Source of the DNA: Pontederia crassipes
Lineage: Eukaryota; Streptophyta; Magnoliopsida; Commelinales; Pontederiaceae
Assembly (NCBI GenBank): GCA_030549335.1
Contig: CM060194.1
Span: 36,907,171 to 36,971,170 of the forward strand
Length of the DNA: 64,000 nucleotides
Reading direction: 5' to 3'
Shown: positions 25,190 through 36,492 of the stretch, in pieces
Layout of the letters: each line of letters starts with the position of its first letter
Numbering within the stretch: position 1 is the stretch's first letter
Translations under genes and position numbers: made by a program
The notes under the pieces: generated by a model
Database searches by the model: none
What the model saw: the letters and a program-made list of their open reading frames with translations, nothing else
Told to the model about the DNA's origin: nothing

Positions 25190-27893
25190 TGTCACGAACA
25201 TGCTTCACAAATATCATTTTAATATAATCTTGCTTTTAATTAGTATTTTAAGTAATTTTAAATGCTTATATAGTCATGGTTGCGTGTAGCAACTAACCTT
25301 TTGATTAAAGCAAAATCATAATTAAATTATCGATAAGCGTTATAAAGAAATTATATAAGATTATTAGGAATAAATTCTAATATTTGTAAATATTATAATG
25401 AACATATTTATTTATGATTAACTAATGTTAATTAAAAGTTTAACACTAATTTTTAATCAAATAATATGATTGGATCTTCATTTCAACCAATAGGGTTTCA
25501 AGCAGCTGAAGCAGACAGTTCACCAACTGCATAGAAAAAGATTTTTCCAAACTTTCATATGACGTGTTAAAAATATGAAATAAATATATAAATTACTAAT
25601 ATTATCTTTGTATATCATAAAATTTTTCAAGCCGAAATACCTACTAGAACTGCGGGAAGAAATTTGACAACATCGCTTGTTCAGGGTGAATCATCCGAAA
25701 TTGAGCTCCCACATCATGAGATCATTTCTTCATGGTCAGTTATTCATAAATTCTCAAAGTTTTCATGGTTCATACCCTAGAAGTTAGCTTTTCATGAACA
25801 TAGGAATCATGTAAAAAGGATTTTTGTAGAGAAATTTATAAACCCAATACCGTAGGTCGCTCACTCTGTCTTGAGTAAGAAATAGGTCCGTCTTGTAAAT
25901 TAGGGCATGATTAGTATAAAATAAATTAGGATTTGAAATTTATACATGTTTAATTATACTTCGTAATTTCTGTGAGAAGTGGAATCATTCAATTCGGATG
26001 TGTATATGTGGAGAAATGAATTTTTCATTTCATAGTGATGCTTTTGTCAGATTTCAGGACATGGACAGATCACGATTCTAATTAACTATTTTTGTCATAA
26101 GGGCATACAATGAGTTAAATTTTACAATTTTTATGCCTAAATAGTACTAGAGTCTATATTCATTCAGTGAGTGGAAAATTAGGATCTCATCAAATGAATA
26201 AGTATTGTTAAAGATATAAATTAATCATTCATCATATAGTCTGCTAGGACACAAACCCTAGGTCAGATTTTCTAGGATATTTTGAATTGCTCACTTGGAG
26301 TTAATGATATTTGGGGGTTGGAAACCTCAGTAAGTGTAGTTTCTAATTTATCCAAAATCATGATATTTGCCTTTGTGGTTAAGAAGTTATGAATTATTCA
26401 TTAATAAGTACTCAGTCTGAAATCCTAATACAACACCTAGTTAAACTTTGGAAAATTAAATAGTTGGGAGTATGGAGTAGCATATCAACATAAACATCGG
26501 AAATAACACATTAGTATTAGAAGGGATTATGTGCATTTTAAGGTGAATAAGTGTTTATGCGTGATCATGCATTGCATATTGTTATTATTAGTAATTGGAA
26601 AATAAAATAGCATCATTGCTTGTAGGAAACCAACAAGCTACAAGTGAAATGAGAAAAATCTAGTAAACCTCTTTGAAAACATAAATCACAAGATGAGTGG
26701 GTAAATTTACAACATAGCAAAATATTATATGTTAGTTCTTTTATTTATGATATTACCTCAAGCAAAGATTATTATTGTTATTATTGAAACATATTTTGAG
26801 CTATAAAAAATATTTATGATATGTTTTAAGAATTTCATATGAGATGAAGTAACCTCTTATACAAAAATATTTTCAGGGAACAATGCTTGTGAAGTAAGAA
26901 TAAGTTTTACTTGATAATGATATGTGATTATGACATGTGTATTTTGATATTATTAGACTCAATGTATTCATTAGCCATACTAGTTGAAAAAGGTCTTTGG
27001 GATCACATTCGATATACATGAAAGCCTTTGGAGCGTATATCGGATGTCTTTGCCCTTTGGAGACTGCTCTACGTGCACGTATTGGTCCATGATATGCTCT
27101 GCGTATCTGAGAATCATGGTTGGATGACACACAATCATGATTGGGATACGTATTGACCCATGATTTGCTCTGCATATTTGTAACTCTTTGATTGTGAAGC
27201 TCTGTTTAACTGTATGACACACAATCATGGAGGGGTACGTATTGACCCATGATTTGTTCAACGTATCTGATACTCTTGATTATGAAGCTCTGCTTAATTG
27301 TATGACAAATGATCATAGAGGGATACATATTGACTCATTATGAGTATATGCAATGATACATGTGTGGAGTTTAACTTTGAATATGATGATATCTTGGATA
27401 ATTTTTATTTATATAAAAGTTCATAAGATTTGAAAACTTATGTGATATGAGTTATGCTTTAAATATTTTCTCACATAGAAAATTTGATTATTTAAATGTT
27501 ATATGCACTCATATTATTCCCCTATGTTGTAGATTTATTCCACTCACTGAGCAAACGATTGTTGTTCACATTACTCTTGTTGAATTTTTCAGATGATTCT
27601 AAGTTCTCGAGTTGAGTTGACTCGAAGTTTGGTTTGATGCATATAAAAGATGTCGAACCGCCGGAGCATTGCTATTTTTCTTTCACTTTTATTTTCCCCT
27701 CTATTTTTGTTTACGTAACATGCATGTAATAGATAATCCTAAATGTTGTAATTAAGTTGGTGAGGAAAGTTTTTGTATGGTTGTATAAAACTTGATCCTG
27801 TAGAGTGTTATATGTGAGGTGGTTAGTGAAAAAACTTTTGTGAGGGTGTTATATGTGAATGATATATTTTATAATTGTTTATTTAAACTTTGA

Positions 27894-27929
<36 letters not shown>

Positions 27930-28065
27930 TCCTTTGTATGTATTGACAAATAACACAAAATAAGTAAGGGATGGGGTTTTGCTGATTTTATTTATAGAAT
28001 TATTAAACATAATTAAGGAAGGTAATAGCTGTGATTAGAACTTAGTCACAGTGTGGCGTGTGACA
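25190..28065 (+). mobile_element. gypsy-type solo LTR, 2.9 kb, in the hAT element (fossil)
   Basis: It starts TGTCACGAAC and ends CGTGTGACA, so the termini form an inverted repeat (TGTCAC/GTGACA). It is flanked by an exact 5-bp target duplication ATAAG (25,185-25,189 and 28,066-28,070). There is no internal region, so it fits a solo LTR left by recombination. The orientation is inferred from the pyrimidine-rich end part and is uncertain. It holds a short tandem array at about 27,060-27,345 and an AT microsatellite at about 27,898-27,926. Confidence 0.8.
27060..27345. repeat. tandem array, about 89-bp unit
   Basis: GTATTGACCCATGAT or a close variant recurs at about 27,079, 27,150, 27,239 and 27,328, spaced 71, 89 and 89 bases apart. 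Matching TGACACACAATCATG and GAAGCTCTG blocks lie in between. The array is inside the solo LTR. Confidence 0.75.
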
Positions 28066-28266
28066 ATAAGATCATAATGCTACAATGTCTTAATTAAAGT
28101 TAAGGTGTGATAATAACTTTAATAAGAACAGATTTACTAAAACATTGGTATTAGTGTAGTACCTTGCTAGTACTCAAACTGACTAGTGAGTTACATGATT
28201 CACTACCTTTTGATGCAAACCCTGTAATAAGTAGCATGATAAAAAGAAATTAGCCAAATGAATAAT
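28066..28266. other. hAT interior beside the transposase 3' end
   Basis: A short AT-rich stretch between the solo LTR target duplication and the transposase C-terminal coding sequence. No feature was recognised. Confidence 0.4.
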
Positions 28267-30402
28267 CTAACTAATAAAAAGAAAAATGATATAAGTTTCA
28301 TAATGCATTACCTTCTCCAATTGATCAAGGTCAACTCGAAGATCATTTATCTGTAGCGAAGTTCTTAACCAATTTTGAGTGCAAATTAAAGCTTCAACAG
28401 TGGCTGGCCGTAAATTACTACGAAATGGATCAAGAACTCTGCCTCTCGTGCTAAATACACTCTCGGATGATATAGAAGAGACATGAACAACTAATATATC
28501 TCGAGCCATATGAGAAAGAATGTAATACTTTGATGCTTTTAACTTCCACCATTTCAGAATCTCAAATCCATCAATATTTTCTTTCACATCATCTTCCATA
28601 TACCTTTTTAATTCATTTTTCTTCCTTCAGTCTGATTTCTCCTTACTTTCTATCTAAATTCATCCTTCCAATCAATATCACCATGACAAGCATTGGATGT
28701 TGACTCTGTCACTGAAATTAAACAACTAGAATCGCTCTTATGTAGAGGAGTCAATATTTTATATTGCTCAAATAATCAATAGATGAACATTTTTGACTTT
28801 TGCAACATTTCCTTACTTCGACCGCCATCATACATTTGATTAAAAAAAATTCGATATATTCTAACTTGTGACGTGGGTCAAGAAAAATAGCAATAAACAA
28901 AAGATAGTTCAACATTCTAATATTCATCAAACTTCAGTTGCATCTTCATTGTCATCATTTGCAACACTATGGCATCTATTTGCGCCCATTCTTTTAATTG
29001 CTTTTGAATGTCAATCAAATTATGGAAAAAAACATTAGAAGTAACATGCAATGATCCAGAAAATGACATAGTAGCATCATAAAATACTTTTAAAAAGTTC
29101 ACAAACACACGAACACGGTTCCAATAATTTCTTGTGGGAATTGAAGCCTTGGCATCCTTGAAGAGTATGATCATTCATGGTCAAGTCTTTTGAATGCCTT
29201 TTCAAACTTTTCAGCCACTTCTAACATTAAATAAGTGGAATTCCATCTAGTGGATACATTAATTATCAAATTTTTTTTACAACTGATATTCGCCATTTCT
29301 ATGCACCTTTTAAAAGAAAATCTACTTAGAGAAGATCTAACATACTTGCATGCAGTTCTCTCACTTCTAATAGATTCTTCTATTATAAAGATTCCTTCTC
29401 GAACTATTAAGTTCAAAATATGAACAACACACCTCATATGCATTAATTCTCCTTTAAGAAAAGTAGCTCCACCCTAATCACCCATGCCATCAACCAAATA
29501 AGCAATTGCACGTTTATTGAAATTTGCATTATCTACTGTGACACAACCAATTTTTAAAATTTCTCAATCCTTCAAGCATTTTTCCAAAGCTTTTCCTATG
29601 GTATCAGCTTTATGATCACCAATTAAATCAAAACTTATAACCTTCTTATGCAATTCCCATCTGACATCTATATAATGAGCAGTAACACACATATAATTTA
29701 TATTTTGAATTGAAGTCCAAGTGTCTATTGTTAAATAAACCATTTGACGATTTTCAGAAAATACATTTTTCAACTTTTGTTTCTCATGCATAAACAACTT
29801 CATACAATCTCTAGCAATACTTATACGAGAGAGAATTTGAAATTTTGGTTGTGATTCAGCTATAAAATTTTTGAAACATTGATTCTCCACAAACTTGAAA
29901 GGAAGCTCATAAACCATAATCATCTTGCCAAGTGCTAAGCGAGATCTTTCTTGATTTAAATCAACAAGTTTCATACTAACATAATTATTTGGATTATCTT
30001 CACATTGTTTGCCAATAGTAATTATTTTTTGCATTTTATCAGTAACAAAATTATATGGGTTTCTCACACAACTCTTAAGACGCTTTAATAAGTTTGATGT
30101 TCCATGAAAAGCAGCATTGCAAGCATAAGATTTTTGGCAATAATTGGAAATGACTCTATATTTGTCTCTCTTAAAATGAATCCAATCATTAGAAGCAGGT
30201 CTACAGGGTTTCCTTTTTGATACCTCTTTTTCTGAAATTTTTTGTCCAGATGAATTAATTTCTTCTATTGGTCGAGTTTCAACTATAGGTTGTGTGCCTT
30301 CTGGTGGTTGTAGTTCATGTGAAGAATCCCTTGTTGCCCACTTGATGGATTAGGTGCATTGCCAACTTGAGTTCCACTAGTATTTTGGTCCTTTTGGATC
30401 AT
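28267..30402 (-). pseudogene. hAT transposase pseudogene (BED finger to hAT dimerisation domain)
   Basis: Read on the minus strand from ATG at 30,402. A BED-type zinc finger comes first (SNDWIHF, then NYCQKSYACNAAFHGTSNLL and LKSC, about 30,080-30,200). The RNase H-like core follows, with the first catalytic Asp in LTIDTWTS (about 29,750) and the second in TVDNANFN (about 29,530). Next comes the STRWNSTYLML motif (about 29,230), then the C-terminal dimerisation domain with SSESVFSTRGRVLDPFRSNL and ATVEALICTQNWL (about 28,370-28,490). It resembles RICESLEEPER-like plant hAT proteins. Lesions seen: a shift after PNPSSGQ, TGA in place of the Trp codon after KCLKD, a TAG after VDGMGD, a frame change near 29,172, and several stops between 28,917 and 28,600. 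Not functional. Confidence 0.9.
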
Positions 30403-31654
30403 AATTTTCTTTTACCACAATTGCCTTTAATGAGCATGCAAAAAGGGAAAGTAGTTAAATTTCAAATAATAAACAAACATAATATCATAAGTAAAGCAAT
30501 AAAGAAATATGAATAAATTTAGTAAACAATTAAGAAGGAGAAGACACCTACACCTATGCATGCATATTTCAATAGGATATTCTTTGAGTAAACATTAGAA
30601 GACACAAGTGGGATGGCCAACTTTGAAACCGCTGAACTTTTGTCATTGTTGGTGCCAAAGAAAAGGTTTCCTTTAAGAAAATTGACATCCTATTCTCGTA
30701 TTCTATGTTCACATGTCATTGTTGGTGCCAAAAATAAGGTTTCCTTTAAGAAATTTGTCATCATATTCTAGTATTCTATGTTTACATTAGCTAAAACATT
30801 TTAGTAGCAATACTTGTCACGACACATATTACTTCATTATTGTATCCTACAAATCAGCAATGAAACTATATGCCAATGTGCCGTAAGAAATATGATATCT
30901 ATTGTGGGAGTATGGACTATGGAGATTTCAGATTTGATTGATTAAATAATTGATGCATCAAGATGTGGAAATACTTGAATGAGGGGAGATGGTGCTGAAT
31001 TGTTGCCGTGCTGATTTTGCTGATGACGTCGAGGAGAGGGGATGTGAGGCGCCTTGATTGGAGTCCCTTCTAAGTTCTATTGAAGCGCCGAGACTTAAAA
31101 CAAATTAGGTACAAAAAATCAATCTAGTAATCTACTATGAGAGACTTAAAACAAAGTATAAAAACTTTAAGTCTTTAAGAGTGTAGGTGTAGCAACGAGT
31201 TGCTCAAGCCTGAAGGCCTTACCAACAATGTCAGATATTTTGATGTCTTGGCTCTCGGCGCCTTGTAGAGTTGCAGGTTCGCCACTTCGCCTCCAGCCCT
31301 CCACTTCTGCAGGACATTCCTAATAGGGTATCGGGTATCCACAAGTCTAGCGATGCCTGAATCTAGAGTATGGGCTATGGAATATGGAGGTTCACCACTT
31401 CGCCTCCGGCCCTCCACTTCACGTCGGACTGTCGGAGACTCAGAGCAGAACATCGGGGCTCGAGGATTCGATGGCGCCTCACGAGTCACGATAGAGCAGA
31501 ACGCGCTTGTGCCCTAACTTTTGAACCGTCAAAATTTTATTTGGGGCAAGTTGGCAGCAACCGATGAATTCTATTCTAGCCAATAACGGCCCATCTTCAA
31601 AATTTCGAACCGAACCAGCGAACCATCTTGGAAAGAAAGAAAATTTTGGGTCTT
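30403..31654. other. hAT 5' region upstream of the transposase
   Basis: It would hold the transposase promoter and leader on the minus strand. A GC-richer part lies at 31,200-31,520, where CGCCTCCRGCCCTCCACTTC occurs twice (about 31,285 and 31,400). That is a local duplication about 115 bases apart. No gene was recognised. Confidence 0.45.
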
Positions 31655-31826
31655 TCAGTTGGGGTCAGATCAAATCGGATTGTAAAAATTCAACCCGTAA
31701 TCCGACCCATTTGCTGACGGGTTACCAACGGGTCAGATCGGGTTCGACCCGATGAATGACCCGTCTATTTGGGTCGGTTCGAGTGACTGAGTTCATCGGG
31801 TCAAACCGACCCAGTGAACACTCCTA
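31655..31826. repeat. right hAT subterminal and terminal repeats
   Basis: GGGTCAGATCGGGTTCGACCC and related motifs are repeated in both orientations up to the terminal GTGAACACTCCTA. This mirrors the left end. Confidence 0.85.
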
Positions 31827-32288
31827 ATCCGTACGTCCTTTTTTCATGTCTCATTCTCCACATCTTATGTAAGGATATGCTGGTCAGGGAAAAATGGAAA
31901 AGAGAAGCACTTCAACCTATTATCTTTTAACTCACTTAAATTCTATCTTTATTGATTTCCTATAAATATGCTTAGCAATGATTTTGTTTATTACGACACC
32001 TCTTTCTCTCCCTCTTCTCATGGCTCCGAAGAAGACGCCACGATTGAAGAGATCCCCGATTATAGGAGAGCATGTAGAAGAATCAAGTTGACACATGTAA
32101 AGACTTTACTGGTATAATGCAGTTGATGATTAATACTGTAGAAATATAAATAGGTGTATCATGATAACTTGTGAATAGACTTCAAATACATTTCAACAAA
32201 ATATTCTTGGATGTATTGTTTCTTTTCAAGATTCATATCATTCCTTTCTTGTTCTTCTAGTGAAACATAGAAGTTGCTAGTTTCAACA

Positions 32289-32300
32289 TGGCATCAGAGT
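32289..32300 (+). promoter_or_regulatory. copia primer-binding site
   Basis: TGGCATCAGAGT directly after the 5' LTR matches the initiator methionine tRNA primer sequence with one change. Confidence 0.8.
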
Positions 32301-33047
32301 TATCACATTGTCAGAATGTTGTGTGATCATCAGCAAGTAGTAGCTTCAAATGCAGAGGAGCATTCAGAGACGATCCAGTTCAATTTTCTGGTTTGAAATC
32401 TTCTAAATCATTATCTGATTGTTGATTCAGTTCTTGATCTGATATGTAATTGTTATCTGGGCTGAAATCAAGCTTCTATTTTTTTTTCTGATTCCTAATA
32501 ATAATGTCATCAAATTCTAGAATTGGAACATATGAAGCCAAACAAACTGTAGTAGATTTACATCATCCTCTTTACTTGCAAAGTGCAGATTGTCCAGGAA
32601 CTCATGATTTCTTTTAAACTTCTTGGTTTAGAGAACTATACTTTATGGAGTAGAGCTATGAGAATTTCTTTGCTTAATAAAAACAAGTTTGGATTTGTAG
32701 ATGGAAGTTATATGGATAAGAGGAATTTTAAGAGATTTTTGTCTAGATTTATTATAACAAATAGAAGTATTTTGTGACAATAAATCTGTAATATAGAATG
32801 CAACGAATCCAATATTCCACGACCGCTCCAAGCATATAGAGATTGATTGTCACTTTGTTAGAGAAATGATCAAGCAAAAGATTATCAGCACAAGCTATAT
32901 TCCCACGAAGATAGCAAATTTAATAACCAAATCTTTGGCAAAATGTCAACATGAGAAGCTTAAGAAGATCCTAGGAATGTTCGACATACATAATGTCAAC
33001 TTGAAGGGAGATGTAGAAGAATCAAGTTGACACACGTAAAGATTGTA

Positions 33048-33564
33048 GGGTTATTTCCATAAACCTTTGTTAAACTATCACAATTTTTCACATCTGACCC
33101 CAAACTACGAACTCATTTGTTTGGATTCCTAAACTATCACGTTTTTTCCACTTTAGTCCTCCCGTTAACTTATGTTATATTTTTCGTTACTTTTACTTTT
33201 TTCCATTTATGAAAAGACTAAATCACCCCTTCCTCCAGAAAAACATGAAATAACAAATATAAAAAAAATAAAAAATCATTGGAAGGATCAAAGTAGTAAA
33301 CAAAAAAAAATATTTATGAAAATGACTAAATTACCCTCCTCCTGATTTTTTTATTTTTCATTTTTATATTTATTATTTGATGTGTTATGGAGGGAGGGGT
33401 AATTTAGTCTTTTCATAAAAAGTAATGAAAAATATAATAGAAGTAAATGGAAGGATTAAAGTGGAACAATCGTGATAATTTATGGATACAAAAAAATAAG
33501 CTCGTAGTTTGGGGTTAGATGCGAAAAATCACGATAGTTTAGGGGAGCTTTATGGAAATAACCC
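33048..33564. mobile_element. MULE-type palindromic MITE inside the copia 3' LTR
   Basis: A 517-base insert with terminal inverted repeats starting GGGTTATTTCCATAAA. The arms remain alignable for about 200 bases (CTAAACTATC, CCCCAAACTACGA, CACTTTA, AAAAGACTAAAT in both). It is flanked by AAGATTGTA (33,039-33,047) and AAGATTCTA (33,565-33,573), a 9-bp target duplication with one mismatch. Nine bases is the Mutator-superfamily size. Removing the insert and one duplication restores an LTR of about 217 bases, equal to its partner. There is no coding capacity. Confidence 0.9.
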
Positions 33565-33783
33565 AAGATTCTATTGGTATAATGTAGTTGACGGTTATTA
33601 CTGTAGAAGTATAAATAAGTGTATCGTGATAACTTGTGAGCATACTTCAAATACATTTCAATAAAATCTTCTTGAACGTATTGTTTTTTTTTCAAGATTC
33701 ATATCATTCCTCTATTGTTCTTCTAGTGAAACATAGAAGTTGCTAGTTTCAACAGAGCAACCTGAGGAGGAATTTGAAAGAGG

Positions 33784-36490
33784 TATATTTTCTCATACAT
33801 TGTAATTTATATCCGTATGCCTCGCAACATCATTATCAATAGTCGGACTTATGTGTACATGTCACGATGCACTATAGTCAAGTCACAATGTCACGAAAGT
33901 CTAGCTGCACCTTGGTCAATCCCTACCATATGAATTGATTATTTTCGTGATGTGGCAAGAACCTTGTCATGATATGTCCCATGGGTTTTGGCCAATACCT
34001 TTCATCATGACTTATTGCAACAATGAACATATCCTATTAATCCTTATATCAAAACATGCTTTAATTATCTCCTAAATGAGAAAGCACCTTGATGTTTCTA
34101 TTTTACTGAGCCTTATTTAAAATGTTAAATAGTTCCCTAATTGATGTTGATGTTTCTATTCCCTAATTGTTGTGCATGTACAAATTCATAATGTCAAATG
34201 ATTTCTCTAAGAGTCTATTTGGTTGAGGACGAAAGAAAGTTAAATGAGAGAAATTCATTTCCATTGTTTGGTTGAGTTTAAGTTGAAAAATAACGAAGTG
34301 AAAGAAGATTTTCCTCTATTCCCCTCTAATATCTTATTTCTTTTCTCTTCAAAATGAGATGAAAAGGAGGAGAAATAACTAATAACTATATATTCTATTT
34401 AACCATACCTAATTTAAATATACTTACATGTATGAAGAATATAATTATCTATAAAAAATATTACTAAATTTTTATTCTCTTCTCTCCCCTTAATTGCTTC
34501 ATCTATGCAAGGGGAACTCTTATTCTCTTTCTTTTCCTTCCTTGGGTTTCCTCTTTTTTATATTCCCTTCCCTTCGCCTTAAAGAAATTTGAATCAAACA
34601 AGACCTTAAGGACGTTGTAAAATTTATATATAAAAAATGTAAATATAAATGAAGAAATATTTTATGATATATCAACGATGATCAATCAAGAGTGACTTTC
34701 TCCTGCCCCATAGGTTGAAAGATACCCTATAGGAAATAGCAAGACAATAACGCATCAGTTGAAAGTGCTCTACAGTTTGAAAGATGTTTTCTTATAAGTA
34801 GTAATACAATAATGAAAGAAAAAAATAAGTTAATCTTAAAAATATTCTTAATTTGTGATGAATTCTTATGGCCATTTTTAAGGATGATTCATTATGCTAT
34901 GATCTTTATCGTCGTAATTATTATGCTTTTACCAGGATGACCTCATTATATATTGGTGATGATACTCTTATAAATCTTGCTCCACTACTTTATTTATTAT
35001 GAATAATTTATGATTATACCTACATCTTTACATGTGAATATTAAGATTAATGAGAGATTAATTTTCCCTTCACATTCAATATTGCAAGTAACACCCCCTA
35101 CTCATGATGATGATCAACGATGCCAGATCTTACTCATGATGACATCATATACATATTATGAACCCTTAGTTTCCTTTGACGCATTTTAGTTATCTTATAT
35201 TATTTGATTTAGGTTGCTTCAGCAACTAAGGTCTCATTCTATATTTTTTATTTATCAATCTATTACATTTTAGTATGGCATTTTGTATTTTTATTATTCA
35301 ATAAGAGTGTTTTCTCTTCCTCATATGAGTTGATTTACTTCAACTAATCAAAGTGAATTTTTAGTCAATATAATGTCCATGTGTATATGTTTGTAGTGTC
35401 CACTGAGGCATATTATATCATATAATCGAGTGTATTTTGAAGGCATTACATATTATCATACAAACTGCTACATTGGTACATCATCCATCCATGTCTTATC
35501 TTCCACTTTTTAAGTCCGAATCTTATATACATTTTTGGATGATTTTTTAAGTGGATCAATAGTAATAATAAAAAGAGTGAATGAGTACATGATTCACAAT
35601 TCATTTTTGCATTGAAAAGTAGGTAGTCCCAAAATTATGTGTGAAAAGAAAATTTAAAATCCTGCGTAATGTGTGTTGCATACTTATTATCCTCTAATAA
35701 TAATACTAATTCTCAGTTTTTATTAATGAAATGTAAAATACTTAATTTACATAAAATAATGTACACGTAACAAATTTACACGTAGCTAATGAAGGTAACT
35801 TAATTTTATTATGATCATACACTTGCTGCAAGTAACTTGTTATACTCATTATCCAATGTTGGTGATCAATATCATAACATGCATTGCCTCCTATATTTTC
35901 CTTCTTTCTTTTTTCCTTTATCTTTTGAGTGCTTTCACTTCATTGGATAATAACCAAAAATTCTTTTGCAGAACTATGAATAGCTTGAGGGAACACAATA
36001 TGCATAGTTAGTACACCTGCTGTGCATACATATGTTGCCCCCACGGATTTTCAAAAAATAAAATAGTATTTACTTTATTAAATTAGCAAAAATTAAAAGA
36101 TTAAAAAGCATAATAGAAGAGTTTGGCATAAAAAAGAATAATTAGAAAGTGTTAGAAAAGAAAAAGAATATAAATGTATTAAGAATAAGAATAAAAATAA
36201 AAAATTACATTTAAACTAGTAGCTCTGATTAGATTAGAATTTAATTGCTATGCATCTCGATCCTAATAAGTACAACTCAAATATCTTTATCCTTATAATC
36301 TCCATCTTCGACATAGTTCTCTCTCGTCCTCCTGTCTTTTGTATTCATGCATCCAAAGGCAACAACACATGCCCCGAGGTACTAATGGCAACAATGATCG
36401 ATCTTTTTTCTTGACGATGCATGTACACAAAATCATGAGTCGCGAGATGCCATAACAAAAAAGAGGACCGACCAGTTTGGAGAAAGGAGG
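33784..36490. other. intergenic, no gene recognised
   Basis: AT-rich sequence. Scattered short frames show no known domain, and I did not identify a transposon end. Confidence 0.5.
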
Positions 36491-36492
36491 GG

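Larger units (their letters stand above)
23837..31826 (-). mobile_element. hAT transposon, about 8 kb, non-functional
   Basis: The ends are TAGGGGTGTTCAC (23,837) and, inverted, TAGGAGTGTTCAC (31,826), the typical plant hAT terminus. They are flanked by ATCCATAC (23,829-23,836) and ATCCGTAC (31,827-31,834), an 8-bp target duplication with one mismatch. Both ends have dense subterminal GGGTCGGGTT/CCCGACCC motifs, the usual class of transposase-binding repeats. A decayed transposase gene lies on the minus strand at 28,267-30,402. A 2.9-kb solo LTR (25,190-28,065) inserted later. The rest (24,020-25,189, 30,420-31,650) shows no gene. Confidence 0.9.
32073..33754 (+). mobile_element. short Ty1-copia element with both LTRs (fossil)
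   Basis: LTRs of about 216 bases (32,073-32,288 and 33,012-33,754, the latter enlarged by a MITE) begin TGTAGAAGAATCAAG and end GTTTCAACA. They are flanked by an exact target duplication GAGCA (32,068-32,072 and 33,755-33,759). A primer-binding site, TGGCATCAGAG, follows the left LTR. The 0.7-kb interior keeps a gag start (LGLENYTLWSRAMRISLL) and a pol C-terminus (FVREMIKQKIIS, TKIANLITKSLAKCQ). It is therefore much shorter than a complete element and broken. The LTRs differ at about 20 of 216 positions by eye. Confidence 0.9.
31955..33783 (+). pseudogene. possible host first exon interrupted by a copia element
   Basis: A TATA motif (TATAAATA at 31,961) and a pyrimidine-rich leader precede ATG at 32,020. 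The frame MAPKKTPRLKRSPIIGE runs into the copia target duplication GAGCA (32,068-32,072). Past the element, the sequence after the second GAGCA (33,755-33,759) continues in the same frame as QPEEEFER to a possible donor AG|GTATAT at 33,783. The uninterrupted site would thus encode about 24 lysine- and arginine-rich then acidic residues. No downstream exon was recognised. It could also be a chance frame or the start of another decayed element. I give no function. Confidence 0.35.
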
